This document shows, in pieces, positions 52,822 through 61,997 of a DNA stretch of 64,000 bases (position 1 is its first letter; each line of letters begins with the position of its first letter). The notes beneath the pieces were generated by a model that worked only from the letters and a program-made list of their open reading frames with translations, was not told the origin of the DNA and ran no database searches. The translations under genes and the position numbers were made by a program. Source of the stretch: Acinetobacter genomosp. 15BJ (GTDB taxonomy: Bacteria > Pseudomonadota > Gammaproteobacteria > Pseudomonadales > Moraxellaceae). The stretch covers positions 1,125,680 through 1,189,679 of the forward strand of contig NZ_KE007347.1 in NCBI RefSeq assembly GCF_000400715.1, written 5' to 3'.

Positions 52822-53553
52822 TTAGCTTTGCTCTACAGCTACAACTGTGACACTCAGATCATCCACTGTAAAACGAATATTCAATTCTGAAAAACACATT
52901 CCATAAACCCGCTCAGCATCATCTTGATACGCAGGTCTTGGATCTAAAGATAACACTTGTTCCAGTTCATCGAATATCTTTTTATCCAAAATCCTCTGCT
53001 TTAATAACTGTTGCTGTTGTGACTGTGCAGTTTCCGACCAAAGTACTATTTTTCGAATTGGTTCTTGTTGAGCATAGCCACTGACCGAATCCACAATTGC
53101 ATCCGAATATTGGATATACGGTTTGATGTCTAAAATCGGTGTGCCATGCAGTAAATCACTGCCCATAACATACAGGCGAACTGCTTTACCCTGCTTTTCA
53201 ACACGTAAAAAACGTACTACAGACAAACCTATTGGTGATGGACGATACATGCTCCGCGTCGCAAAAACACCGATTTTTTGATTACCACCTAGTCGCGGTG
53301 GACGCACCTGTGGACGAAATTTAGACATTTGATTCAAAGAGTTATCTTGTTTTTTGTTTTCATGGAACTGCCATAGCAGCCACAAATGACTAAAATCTTC
53401 GATACCTTCAAAAGCCAGAATATCGTTATAAGGTTCCACCATCTCTATATAAGACTCGACTTGTACCAGATTTGGCTGTCGCGGAATACCAAACTTCTCT
53501 CGATAAGGTGAATGCATATGGCCAATGATCGGCATGACTACTGAGTTGCTCAT
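52822..53553 (-). CDS. trmO: tRNA (N6-threonylcarbamoyladenosine37-N6)-methyltransferase TrmO
   Basis: 243 residues from the ATG at 53553 (MSNSVVMPIIGHMHSPY). The TrmO family (formerly TsaA/YaeB) is SAM-dependent and acts on t6A37 of some tRNAs. Family motifs: HSPYREKFGIPRQP, FRPQVRPPRLGG, YRPSPIGLSVVRFL, and DIKPYIQYSDA. The active site is unusual for methyltransferases and not Rossmann-like. Monocistronic, divergent from fpr. Confidence 0.88.
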   Translation of the reverse strand: MSNSVVMPIIGHMHSPYREKFGIPRQPNLVQVESYIEMVEPYNDILAFEGIEDFSHLWLLWQFHENKKQDNSLNQMSKFRPQVRPPRLGGNQKIGVFATRSMYRPSPIGLSVVRFLRVEKQGKAVRLYVMGSDLLHGTPILDIKPYIQYSDAIVDSVSGYAQQEPIRKIVLWSETAQSQQQQLLKQRILDKKIFDELEQVLSLDPRPAYQDDAERVYGMCFSELNIRFTVDDLSVTVVAVEQS

Positions 53554-53653
53554 CACTTTTTCTTATAAACACAATTAAATATATTCAGTTTATCGAGAAT
53601 GATTTTAGATTAGAATAGCCATCTGTTTCTTTTAACTGTGATCGAGACCTTTA

Positions 53654-54433
53654 ATGGCTGCTTTTAACGTTGAACGCATTACTCATGTTCACCACTGGAA
53701 TGACACGCTTTTCAGTTTTAAAACTACACGCGATACCAGCTTACGTTTTAAAAATGGTCAGTTTGTGATGATCGGCCTTGAAGTGAATGGTAAGCCTTTA
53801 ATGCGCGCTTATTCGATCGCGAGTGCGAATTATGAAGAAGAACTCGAATTCTTCTCTATTAAAGTACAAGACGGTCCATTAACTTCTATCTTACAAAAAG
53901 TACAAGTGGGCGACGAGATCCTGATTTCTAAAAAGCCTACAGGCACTTTAGTACACGACGATTTATTACCAGGTAAAAATTTATACCTTTTATCTTCTGG
54001 TACTGGCCTTGCTCCATTCCTTTCTCTACTTCGTGATCCTGAAACTTACGAAAAGTTTGAAAAAGTAATTATGGTTCACGGTACACGTTATGTATCAGAA
54101 CTTGCTTACCAAGATCTAATCTTAAATGAACTGCCAAACCACGAGTTCTTTGAAGAATTAGGTATCAAAGACAAACTGGTTTACTACCCAACTGTGACAC
54201 GTGAACCGTTCCACACTCAAGGTCGTGTAACGACTGCAATTGAATCTGGCGAACTATTTGAAAAAATTGGTTTACCACGTTTCAACCGTGAAACTGACCG
54301 TGCCATGCTATGTGGTAGCCCTGCTTTCCTTAAAGACGTTGCGGCATTACTTGATGAACATGGTTTAGTTGAATCACCACGCATGGGCGTGATGGGTGAT
54401 TATGTGATTGAACGTGCATTTGTTGAAAAATAA
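53654..54433 (+). CDS. fpr: Ferredoxin-NADP reductase
   Basis: 259 residues: FAD domain with RAYSIAS and SGTGLAPFLSLL, and an NADP domain ending in the family C-terminus (MGVMGDYVIERAFVEK). Fpr exchanges electrons between NADPH and ferredoxin/flavodoxin; in pseudomonads it responds to superoxide stress. A partial Fur-like sequence upstream is not strong enough to call. A strong terminator follows. Confidence 0.93.
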   Translation: MAAFNVERITHVHHWNDTLFSFKTTRDTSLRFKNGQFVMIGLEVNGKPLMRAYSIASANYEEELEFFSIKVQDGPLTSILQKVQVGDEILISKKPTGTLVHDDLLPGKNLYLLSSGTGLAPFLSLLRDPETYEKFEKVIMVHGTRYVSELAYQDLILNELPNHEFFEELGIKDKLVYYPTVTREPFHTQGRVTTAIESGELFEKIGLPRFNRETDRAMLCGSPAFLKDVAALLDEHGLVESPRMGVMGDYVIERAFVEK

Positions 54434-54451
54434 TTTTCAATCAATAAAAAG

Positions 54452-54482
54452 AAAAACCGAGGCTTAAGCCTCGGTTTTTCTT
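54452..54482 (+). terminator. Intrinsic terminator of fpr
   Basis: AAACCGAGGC and GCCTCGGTTT with a 4-nt loop, flanked by A and T runs, about 20 bases past the fpr stop. Confidence 0.93.
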
Positions 54483-54567
54483 TTTTAAAACCCAATTTAA
54501 GCTTAATTTTTATTTATATTAAATTTTATAAAACAGCCATTTAAAAAAAACTAAATAAAATGATTCA

Positions 54568-55128
54568 CTAAGCCGCCTCTAAATGAATCAGACGTTCAAT
54601 ATAATACCAACACTCTTCGATTTGCGCGTGGTCCTTATTCACTTTTGCATAAGCCGTCATACCATCAAGTATATTGATATACATGGCTGTGAGCACATGT
54701 GGTTGATATACTTTTGCCTTTTCAAATAAATCTTCAACCAAAGCCATTAACCACTCGCGATACTCCACGATTGGTCCAATAATCGAAGGATATTGTTGTA
54801 ATATTTCTAATGATGCTTTTTGAAACATACAACCATGAAAATCATCTGAGTTAAACCAAGATAGGTGCCAAAAATAGACGGCTTTGATTTTCCCCAAATA
54901 ATCATCTTCTGATATCAGATTAATTTCATTTTCAATTGCTTGCTGAATACTTTTATTCCTTCGAGACAAGCATTCTTCAATCAAGTTCTCTTTGGAAGGA
55001 AAGTACTTGTAGAAAGTCATCTTGGCAACGCCCGACTCACTAATAATTCGATCCACACCTACTGAACTGTAGTTATGGCGGTTAAAAAGGTCTAGAGCCG
55101 TTGCAATAATATCTTCTTTTTTTGACAT
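54568..55128 (-). CDS. TetR-family transcriptional regulator
   Basis: 186 residues. The N-terminal HTH (VDRIISESGVAKMTFYKYFPSKENL) is the family DNA-binding signature. The ligand domain has several aromatic residues but no family I can name. An AAGGA box precedes the ATG. It is divergent from a diiron oxygenase-like gene across 448 bp, which makes that gene a candidate target; it could also regulate itself. Confidence 0.85.
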   Translation of the reverse strand: MSKKEDIIATALDLFNRHNYSSVGVDRIISESGVAKMTFYKYFPSKENLIEECLSRRNKSIQQAIENEINLISEDDYLGKIKAVYFWHLSWFNSDDFHGCMFQKASLEILQQYPSIIGPIVEYREWLMALVEDLFEKAKVYQPHVLTAMYINILDGMTAYAKVNKDHAQIEECWYYIERLIHLEAA

Positions 55129-55576
55129 TTTATTATCCTTTTAGAATTCTATCAAAAAATTTAATGCATTTTTTAGACATAGTTTACATGCTGGAAATTT
55201 CTGGCCACTATGTATGTTTATGTTATTTTAAGAGCATTATAGAAAAGTCGTATTTTCTTTATTGTTCCTCTTATAGGGTATGTAAAAATCAGTCTATACA
55301 CAAGCTCATTTGTAAAAAAATCTTTCTATTTTTAAAATAAATAAATATTACGTGAAGCAATTCACCTTTTATTTACAGTTAAGTTAATTCATAAACTTTC
55401 TTACTATTTTTTAGCCGATTTAATAAATTGATTTCACAAAAAAATCATTTTATATTTAAATCATCCAATAAAAAGATCTTTGGTTGAACCAATAGTTATA
55501 TTCATAAGCAACCAAAAAAAATCTAACTAAATAATTGGAAAAGCAATAATATTATTAATTCATCGAGTACAAGACT
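55129..55576. other. AT-rich intergenic region between the TetR and diiron-protein genes
   Basis: About 450 bases with divergent promoters expected but not confidently located. It contains the palindrome at 55352-55365. A 72-codon plus-strand frame here (55122-55340) looks non-coding: odd composition, no ribosome-binding site and no known family. Confidence 0.5.
55352..55365. promoter_or_regulatory. Candidate operator palindrome
   Basis: GTGAAGCAATTCAC has perfect 5-bp inverted arms and lies 211 bases upstream of the diiron-protein gene start. It differs from the site at 1056-1069 in only two positions. A TetR-type or other dimeric regulator could bind; none is assigned. Confidence 0.25.
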
Positions 55577-56431
55577 ATGCCAAAACAATTTGAAAACTTT
55601 AACGACCCAAGACAGAAAGCTATTGAAGGAATGAAGAATAGTATTTCTGCTGAACAATGGAACAAGAATCTGAACTTTCTGAAACAATTACGTATAGAAA
55701 TTTCAAACCACCCTGTTTCGCGTCATCCAGCTATTCAACTTTTAAATGACGGTGTTATTGATAAAGAAACCCTAAAACACATTCATTTAGAATACCGCCA
55801 TGCCATCGTACAAGTATTTACTGATGCGTTATTAATGGCTCAATTTCAAACTAAACAGTTAGAACCACGTTTATTATCGGGTTCTAAAATGTTCCCTCGT
55901 TTTTTACTTAATCTTAATATTCTGGATGAATTTGGTTTCCGTCCTGGTTTAGACGAAGAAGGTTACTATTCAGGCAATCCTGAATATGCTCACTACCCAC
56001 TGTTTGAAGATGTATTGAATGACTTTGAGCTCAGTCAATCGGAACGGAATGACTATCAACCTTCTCTCATTTCACAACGTGTTCGCAATTATCTGGAAAA
56101 TTCATTTCACAGCTATCAAGCCGTTTCTGCCCTGTTAGCAGTCGCGGAAGAGGAAGTCATTTTATTTAGCCCTGCATTGCGTCAAGCAACCAATGCTGTC
56201 GGTTTTGATGTTGATAGCGGTTACTACTATGTTCATGGTGTTTCACATGATGCATCTGCTGAAGCTGCTGATGATGATCATGAAGATGATTTATGGTTCG
56301 TATTGGCACAAGCGTGTGTCGAATCTGAATATGCGTCTATCCGCCAAATTTGTCTTGAATATTGTGATTTGTGGGAACAATTCTGGGATGAACAAATTGC
56401 ATATTATGGAACATTCAAAAAACTGGCTTAA
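55577..56431 (+). CDS. Heme-oxygenase-like diiron protein (iron-containing redox enzyme family)
   Basis: 284 residues, mostly helical. The pattern recalls the HDO superfamily (TenA/PqqC/CADD-like fold): candidate metal ligands are Asp83 or nearby residues, Glu118, Glu191-193, His220 and Asp232/His235 of the ADDDHEDDLW segment. Proteins of this family include oxidases of fatty acids or amino acids, some making unusual products. The substrate here is unknown. The divergent TetR gene is its closest neighbour, and a terminator follows. Confidence 0.75.
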   Translation: MPKQFENFNDPRQKAIEGMKNSISAEQWNKNLNFLKQLRIEISNHPVSRHPAIQLLNDGVIDKETLKHIHLEYRHAIVQVFTDALLMAQFQTKQLEPRLLSGSKMFPRFLLNLNILDEFGFRPGLDEEGYYSGNPEYAHYPLFEDVLNDFELSQSERNDYQPSLISQRVRNYLENSFHSYQAVSALLAVAEEEVILFSPALRQATNAVGFDVDSGYYYVHGVSHDASAEAADDDHEDDLWFVLAQACVESEYASIRQICLEYCDLWEQFWDEQIAYYGTFKKLA

Positions 56432-56446
56432 TCTCTTTCGTACAAT

Positions 56447-56486
56447 GAGCCATCTTCAACTTTTTAGTTGAAAGATGGCTTTTTTA
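56447..56486 (+). terminator. Intrinsic terminator of the diiron-protein gene
   Basis: AGCCATCTTCAACT and AGTTGAAAGATGGCT form a long stem (one bulged A), followed by T6. Confidence 0.92.
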
Positions 56487-56613
56487 ATGCCTTGGAGAAT
56501 CTACAAAAGCATGCGTGTGAAAGCCCTCTCCGCTGCTATTAAGATGAATTTAACCGAAGTTAGCCTACAATTTACGATATAATTCAACTTTCTTTCCCGC
56601 AAACGTTTCGCGC

Positions 56614-57069
56614 ATGTTTTCACAATTTGATGTCAACTTATTGGTTCTGCTTGTTTTATTGGGCTGCGGTATCTTTAGTCAAAACACGGCAGTAACGATC
56701 GCAGCTGCTTGTCTGATCTTGGTCAAATTGACCCCTCTAAATCAGTTTTTCCCCTATATTCAAAATCATGGTTTGAATATTGGCATTATCATCCTGACCA
56801 TTGGTGTTCTTGCGCCGATCGCAAGCGGTAAAATCAGCGGTGAAAGCATCCTGAAATCATTTATTAGTATTAAGTCTTTGGCCGCAATTGCGGTTGGATT
56901 ATTGGTGGCTTGGCTCGGTGGACGCGGGGTCAAACTGATGAGTAATCAACCAGATGTGGTTGCAGGACTTCTGATTGGAACCGTGGCAGGCGTTGCTCTA
57001 TTACGCGGCGTACCTGTTGGTCCACTGATTGCCGCAGGGATATTGTCCTTGCTGATTGGTAAATCTTGA
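56614..57069 (+). CDS. DUF441 inner-membrane protein
   Basis: 151 residues with four or five predicted membrane helices. Segments [20 protein letters not shown] and [20 protein letters not shown], with the [21 protein letters not shown] part, match the DUF441 (YeaL) family of unknown function. No clear ribosome-binding site upstream. It is convergent with the metR-like gene. Confidence 0.82.
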   Translation: MFSQFDVNLLVLLVLLGCGIFSQNTAVTIAAACLILVKLTPLNQFFPYIQNHGLNIGIIILTIGVLAPIASGKISGESILKSFISIKSLAAIAVGLLVAWLGGRGVKLMSNQPDVVAGLLIGTVAGVALLRGVPVGPLIAAGILSLLIGKS

Positions 57070-57114
57070 TTAAACTAGAACTATAAAATAGGGACTCATC
57101 GCACGTTAACAAAT

Positions 57115-57137
57115 AGGTAGTGGTGCTGCCACTACCT
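57115..57137. terminator. Hairpin between DUF441 and metR genes
   Basis: AGGTAGTGG and CCACTACCT form a 9-bp stem with a 5-nt loop between two convergent genes; the U-tract is weak on both strands. Confidence 0.6.
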
Positions 57138-57156
57138 GATAACCAACAATCACTGA

Positions 57157-58089
57157 TTACTGTTCATAATATACGGTGCGTAACTTAGAAAACTTTTCCA
57201 GCTGTTTAATAAAGCCTTCAAAGTAATTCTTTTCCTTATCTTCACTACGATAACCTGCATAAAGCTTCCGTCTTAAACCTTGTGGAGAAACACAGTCTAA
57301 GCGACGACTTACCACCCAACCCTTTTGTTCATACTCATTCACCACCCAATCAGGCAATGCCGCAATACCACGGCCACTGGCAACCAATTGAATCAGCATT
57401 TGAGTAAGATCAGTGGTACGAATATGTTTGGGTTGAATATTGGCAGGGATAAACAAATGCGCCATGATATCAAGACGATGCTTATCAACAGGATAGGTAA
57501 TCAAAGTTTCTTCTGCCAAATCTTCGACTGTAACCTGCTCTGCACGCACCAACGGATGCGTATTGGAAAGCACTAAACGAGATTCATATTCAAAGATTGG
57601 AAAATACTCAATGCCTTTTAATGCAATTGGGTCAGCAGTGATCAGCAAATCAAATTCGGCATTTTGTAATAACTCGTGCGGATTCGATTCAAAGCCTGCT
57701 GCAAAATCCAAGTCCACATCTGGATATTGCTGGCGATATTGATTGAGTAATGGCATGAGCCAATCAAAGCAGCTATGACATTCTGATGAGAAAATAATTC
57801 GTCCCGTTTGCCCATGTACGATGCGGGTAATATCGGTTTGTGCAATTTGTACTTGAGGCAATACATCATCTGCCAGTTTCAGTAAACGCTCCCCCACATT
57901 GGAGAAGCTCACTGGACGACTTCGACGATTGACCACTTCAACCCCATACCAGTGATCCAATTCTTTTAACTGATGTGAAATAGCCGATGGCGTAAGACAT
58001 AAATCGGTGGCCGCTGCGACCAATGAACCGTGCTCTCTTAAAGCGAGTAATGTTTTTAAATGACGGAGTTCTAACACGACCACTACCAT
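57157..58089 (-). CDS. metR: LysR-type regulator MetR
   Basis: 310 residues. HTH (GSLVAAATDLCLTPSAISHQ) and a ligand domain with the MetR segments SSECHSCFDWLMPLL, RLVLSNTHPL, ETLITYPVDKHRLD and GRGIAALPDWVV, which read closely like E. coli MetR. MetR senses homocysteine and activates methionine-synthesis genes such as metE. Start: ATG at 58089, or a GTG four codons on; no ribosome-binding site decides. No met gene is adjacent. Confidence 0.88.
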   Translation of the reverse strand: MVVVVLELRHLKTLLALREHGSLVAAATDLCLTPSAISHQLKELDHWYGVEVVNRRSRPVSFSNVGERLLKLADDVLPQVQIAQTDITRIVHGQTGRIIFSSECHSCFDWLMPLLNQYRQQYPDVDLDFAAGFESNPHELLQNAEFDLLITADPIALKGIEYFPIFEYESRLVLSNTHPLVRAEQVTVEDLAEETLITYPVDKHRLDIMAHLFIPANIQPKHIRTTDLTQMLIQLVASGRGIAALPDWVVNEYEQKGWVVSRRLDCVSPQGLRRKLYAGYRSEDKEKNYFEGFIKQLEKFSKLRTVYYEQ

Positions 58090-58318
58090 TATTGAATTTA
58101 ATTCATCTTAGCACAATATTAATTAGTTTGTCTCAACTTAGGCTTATTTCAGCATCCTTTAACCCATGGTTGTATAAAAACTCTGCTCAGAACGTGCTAC
58201 TGGTACTTCGATACGTTTGGTATTTAGAAATTTTCAGCTTGAACTGAGAACATTTCATGGAATTAAAGCTCTGCGGGCTTTTAAAACTTTTACAATAAAC
58301 AATTCACTTTTGCAGACC

Positions 58319-59014
58319 ATGCCGACGATGCCTCATCCAAGTCAAAAGACGCTTGAACGCCAAACACTCAGCTTGCCCGAAGGACACGACAAACTGTTGC
58401 TGCATTCATGCTGTGCGCCGTGTTCAGGCGAGGTCATGGAAACCTTGATTGAGTCAGGCATCGACTTTTCGATCTTTTTCTATAATCCGAACATTCATCC
58501 TGTGAAAGAATATTTAATCCGTAAAGAGGAAAATATCCGATTTGCCGAAAAGCATAACATTCCTTTTATCGATTGTGACTACGACACGGATAACTGGTTT
58601 GCCCGTGCCAAAGGCATGGAAAATGAGCCTGAAAAAGGCATTCGCTGCACCATGTGTTTTGATATGCGCTTTGAACGTACCGCATTATATGCCTATGAAC
58701 ATGGCTTTAGTCTGATCAGCAGTTCGCTCGGGATTTCACGTTGGAAGAATATGCAGCAAATTAATGATTGTGGCCTGCGTGCAGCGGCGCATTATCCAGA
58801 TATTCAATATTGGGATTATAACTGGCGTAAACATGGCGGCGCGGTACGTATGCTAGAGATCAGCAAACGTGAAGAGTTCTATCAACAAGAATATTGTGGT
58901 TGTGTTTATTCACTCAGAGATAGCAATCGTTGGCGTATGAGCAATGGTCGTGATCGTATTAAATTGGGGGTTAAATTTTATAGTAATGCGATGGATGATG
59001 AGTCAAATCAATAA
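58319..59014 (+). CDS. queH: Epoxyqueuosine reductase QueH
   Basis: 231 residues from the ATG at 58319 ([15 protein letters not shown]); an in-frame upstream extension of 34 residues looks untranslated. QueH (DUF208) performs the last step of queuosine synthesis, reducing epoxyqueuosine in tRNA. The metal-binding cysteines lie in [23 protein letters not shown] and [18 protein letters not shown] is a further conserved block. It replaces QueG where that is absent. Monocistronic, divergent from metR. Confidence 0.92.
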   Translation: MPTMPHPSQKTLERQTLSLPEGHDKLLLHSCCAPCSGEVMETLIESGIDFSIFFYNPNIHPVKEYLIRKEENIRFAEKHNIPFIDCDYDTDNWFARAKGMENEPEKGIRCTMCFDMRFERTALYAYEHGFSLISSSLGISRWKNMQQINDCGLRAAAHYPDIQYWDYNWRKHGGAVRMLEISKREEFYQQEYCGCVYSLRDSNRWRMSNGRDRIKLGVKFYSNAMDDESNQ

Positions 59015-59029
59015 AAGTGACGTCGAAAT

Positions 59030-59058
59030 AAAAGGCTAATTCAGATGAATTAGCCTTA
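59030..59058 (-). terminator. Terminator of the DUF4198 gene
   Basis: AAGGCTAATTCA and TGAATTAGCCTT form a 12-bp inverted repeat, with TTTTATTT on the minus strand, 8 bases past the DUF4198 stop. Confidence 0.85.
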
Positions 59059-59065
59059 CTGCTTC

Positions 59066-59857
59066 TTAATTTACAGCAACACTGATAATGCTATAGAACT
59101 GATTGCTTGGCTTTTGCTTTGGATCGACCGCTTCACTGACTTCAATCAGATACTCGCCTGCTTTAGCAAAAACTAAATCAGCACTACCATCTGCTGCTGT
59201 CTTCAGGCTAATGCCTTGCTTATCGGTTGCCCCTTTAGCACGAATGACCACATTGGCATTGACCAATGCTTGATTGGCTTTCGATGCTTTAATTTTAACT
59301 GTTTGATTGGCTTTTAGCTCACTTGGATGCGTTAAAAACTCAACTTGAATCGGTGCTGTGCTTGCCTGCACTGGCGTGTTCTTCTCTTTAGACACATAAG
59401 TCAATAATGTCCATTCACGGGTAATTTCAACAGGCGTAAATTTTTTCGCTTTTAAATCTGAAGGAATGACAAAATCACGCTCAGCTTTAGCAGGTGCTTT
59501 GTCTGCTGGCATATCAAAGAACATTTTCCATTCTTTTTGATCTTGTACATATTTCAATGGATAACTAGCACTGGTTTTAACACTATAAGTTCCCGCTTCA
59601 GGCAACTTTAAATCAAATACGGTTGCCGAACCCAATTTAGACTCTGCTGCAACTGTGGTTTTGCTGTTATTCGGGCTGGTGACTTCAAACTTTGCATCTT
59701 TTAATGCATATTCACTTTGCAAGGCTTCTTCTGCATAGCCCGAGATAATTGCGACCTGAGTTTGTTCAGTGGTATACGCAAGTGGCTCAACATAGGGTTC
59801 ATGAGCAAAGCTATAAGCTGAAGCAAGTAACAATGAACTGATCAATAATTTTTTCAC
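59066..59857 (-). CDS. Exported DUF4198-family protein
   Basis: 263 residues with a signal peptide (MKKLLISSLLLASAYSFAHE; mature start at HEPYVEP). The GTG start follows GGAAAGAGA. DUF4198 proteins are periplasmic, have Ig-like beta repeats and are often near metal transport genes; NikM-type relatives bind nickel or cobalt. Conserved His19 at the mature N-terminus may be a metal ligand, as in related metal carriers. A Fur box lies upstream, pointing to an iron role. Confidence 0.8.
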   Translation of the reverse strand: MKKLLISSLLLASAYSFAHEPYVEPLAYTTEQTQVAIISGYAEEALQSEYALKDAKFEVTSPNNSKTTVAAESKLGSATVFDLKLPEAGTYSVKTSASYPLKYVQDQKEWKMFFDMPADKAPAKAERDFVIPSDLKAKKFTPVEITREWTLLTYVSKEKNTPVQASTAPIQVEFLTHPSELKANQTVKIKASKANQALVNANVVIRAKGATDKQGISLKTAADGSADLVFAKAGEYLIEVSEAVDPKQKPSNQFYSIISVAVN

Positions 59858-59918
59858 TCTCTTTCCACCCTTTATAAAAATTCAGCTAAAAAACGTCTGT
59901 TTTGCATTATACATAAAT

Positions 59919-59931
59919 GAAAATAATTATC
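59919..59931. promoter_or_regulatory. Fur box between the DUF4198 and MFS genes
   Basis: GAAAATAATTATC is a 6-1-6 inverted Fur motif (one mismatch to the GATAAT-N-ATTATC form). It lies 62 bases upstream of the DUF4198 start and 122 upstream of the MFS start, so it could control both. Confidence 0.65.
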
Positions 59932-60052
59932 ATTCAATTAATCAAATTTTATGCTGCCTCTCGAAATCAGTTGAGATAAAAATTGTGTTCTATTTCACTT
60001 TTCTTAAAGCGAGTCGAATATAATACGGCGGTACTTTTTGACTTGAAATATT

Positions 60053-61273
60053 ATGTCTTCGCCAAGCTCTCCCTTAGATTCCACACCCCCACACAATTAT
60101 TCCTTATTTCTGGTTATTTTCTCCCTTGCGGTTGGTAGTTTCTGTATTGGAACGACTGAATTTGTGGCAATGGGTTTGATTCAGGAAATCGCCACCGATT
60201 TAAATGTCAGTGTGCCGCATGCAGGCTATTTCATCAGCGCCTATGCCCTCGGTGTCATGGTGGGTGCACCAATTATTGCGATTTTAGGCGCAAAAGTACC
60301 GCGTAAGACGCTATTGCTCAGCCTGATGCTTTTTTATGGCTTGGCCAATGCTGCTACGGCTTTTGCCAGCACACCGGAAGCCATGCTGCTGTCTCGCTTT
60401 ATTGCTGGTTTTCCACACGGTGCTTACTTTGGTGTAGCGGCATTAGTTGCGGCTGAACTGGCAGGTAAGCAACGCCGTGCAACTGCGATTGCACAAGTCA
60501 TGATGGGTCTCACCATTGCCAATGTCATTGGGGTGCCAATTGCCACATGGCTGGGGCAACAATTTGGCTGGAAATCGGGCTTTGAGTTTTCTGCAGTGAT
60601 TGCGTTTATTACCCTAATTGGTGTCAGTTTATTTGTTCCCAATATTCCATTGCAAAAAACTGCGAGTATCAAAGCGGAATTGGCAGGTTTAAAAAATATC
60701 AATATGTGGCTCACTCTTGCCGTTGGTGCGATTGGCTTTGGTGGCATGTTTTCGGTATATAGCTATGTGTCACCGATTCTAACGGAATATACCCATGCCG
60801 ATATTCGTGTAGTGCCTGTAGCTCTGGCTATTTGGGGTATTGGTATGGTGATTGGTGGCTTAGTTGCTGGTTGGTTGGCAGATAAAAATCTATTTAAAAC
60901 TATTATTGGTATCTTGATCAGTTCGGCACTGGCATTTGTTGCAGCCAGTTTTATGATGTCTCATCTCTATACAGCGATTGCGGCTTTATTCTTGATTGGC
61001 TTTACCGTGATTGGTCTTGGTGGTGCCTTACAGACCCACTTGATGGATATTGCAGGTGATGCGCAAACCTTAGCAGCATCACTAAATCACTCTGCTTTTA
61101 ACTTGGCCAATGCACTTGGTGCTTTCTTGGGGGGCTGGGTCCTCAGCCATAATATGGGTTGGTTAGCACCAATCTGGGTGGGTTTTGTATTAAGTTTGGG
61201 CGGACTCGCGATTCTGTTGATTGCACTGGCTTATGCCAAATATTCACAAAAAAATGAATCTGTCGTATCTTAA
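60053..61273 (+). CDS. MFS transporter, AraJ-like (DHA1 family)
   Basis: 406 residues, twelve predicted membrane helices. The motif A-type loop (GAKVPRKTLLL) and the start FCIGTTEFVAMGLIQEIA resemble AraJ-type exporters of sugars or of drugs. The substrate is unknown. It shares an upstream region with the DUF4198 gene across a Fur box, so export of an iron-related compound is a possible but unproven role. Confidence 0.8.
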   Translation: MSSPSSPLDSTPPHNYSLFLVIFSLAVGSFCIGTTEFVAMGLIQEIATDLNVSVPHAGYFISAYALGVMVGAPIIAILGAKVPRKTLLLSLMLFYGLANAATAFASTPEAMLLSRFIAGFPHGAYFGVAALVAAELAGKQRRATAIAQVMMGLTIANVIGVPIATWLGQQFGWKSGFEFSAVIAFITLIGVSLFVPNIPLQKTASIKAELAGLKNINMWLTLAVGAIGFGGMFSVYSYVSPILTEYTHADIRVVPVALAIWGIGMVIGGLVAGWLADKNLFKTIIGILISSALAFVAASFMMSHLYTAIAALFLIGFTVIGLGGALQTHLMDIAGDAQTLAASLNHSAFNLANALGAFLGGWVLSHNMGWLAPIWVGFVLSLGGLAILLIALAYAKYSQKNESVVS

Positions 61274-61286
61274 CGGCAGATTCATT
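61253..61286 (-). terminator. Terminator of the YjdF-like gene, overlapping the MFS stop
   Basis: AATGAATCTG pairs with CAGATTCATT (10 bp perfect, inner pairs extend it); on the minus strand T7 follows. The hairpin includes the MFS stop codon. Confidence 0.85.
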
Positions 61287-61294
61287 CACTGATT

Positions 61295-61903
61295 TTAATG
61301 CACTAATTTTGCAATCTGTCGATCATGCCATTTTGATAAGAATAACAAGGCGCTGATCGACCCAATCAGGGCAAAGAACATATCTGACTGTGTATCCCAC
61401 TCATCACCTTGCGTACCCAAGAACTCTTCGGCCCCTTGGCCCAAAGACAATGCAGCCGCCCATTCAATCAATTCATAGCCCGCACTAATCGCCAGCACAA
61501 TACAGATCACAATAAAACTGAGCATTTTCCCTTTGCTTAAAATATGATTGCGAATCAGGATTTCACGCGCTGCTATGGCAGGGACAAAGCCCTGCATAAA
61601 ATGTCCAATCTTGTCATAGGGATTCCGTTCTAAACCCAACCATTGTGCTATTTCAAAACCCAAAGGCACCCGTGCGTAGCTATACGCGCCACCCACAATC
61701 AGCACAATGGCATGCAAGAAAATAAGCACATATAACAAAGGACTGAGCGGGAAAGCTTTATAAGTCGCAAATAATACTGGTATCGCTATCAATACGGGGA
61801 TTACTTCAAGCCACCATGTGGTTCGATCAAAAGGTTGAATTCCAGAAATGAGCAGCAAAATGGCTAAAATCGCCGTGCCCAAATACAGTATAGAAATACG
61901 CAT
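61295..61903 (-). CDS. yjdF: DUF2238 (YjdF-like) inner-membrane protein
   Basis: 202 residues with about six membrane helices. The segment YDKIGHFMQGFVPAIAAREI and the WDTQSDMFFALIGSISALL stretch match the DUF2238/YjdF family. Its function is unknown. It lies 95 bases downstream of the siderophore importer genes on the same strand but behind a terminator, so it is probably a separate transcript. Confidence 0.82.
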   Translation of the reverse strand: MRISILYLGTAILAILLLISGIQPFDRTTWWLEVIPVLIAIPVLFATYKAFPLSPLLYVLIFLHAIVLIVGGAYSYARVPLGFEIAQWLGLERNPYDKIGHFMQGFVPAIAAREILIRNHILSKGKMLSFIVICIVLAISAGYELIEWAAALSLGQGAEEFLGTQGDEWDTQSDMFFALIGSISALLFLSKWHDRQIAKLVH

Positions 61904-61941
61904 AATGTTATTAAAGTATGGTTTATTTCATGACATCATAT

Positions 61942-61974
61942 AAAAAACCCGAAGACAGCACTTCGGGTTTTTGT
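61942..61974 (-). terminator. Intrinsic terminator of the siderophore ABC operon
   Basis: AAAACCCGAAG and CTTCGGGTTTT with a 6-nt loop, T-run on both strands, 23 bases past the binding-protein stop. Confidence 0.92.
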
Positions 61975-61997
61975 TATAAAATTATCCGATTGAATTT

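Noticed and set aside
53590..53612. Fur box upstream of fpr
   Set aside because: Only one half (GAGAATGATTTT) resembles the consensus; the other half does not pair with it.
55122..55340. 72-codon plus-strand frame in the TetR/diiron intergenic region
   Set aside because: Cys/Tyr/Phe-rich composition unlike its neighbours, no ribosome-binding site, and it overlaps the TetR start and control region.
58217..58318. 34-residue N-terminal extension of QueH
   Set aside because: No family similarity and it occupies the divergent promoter region with metR.
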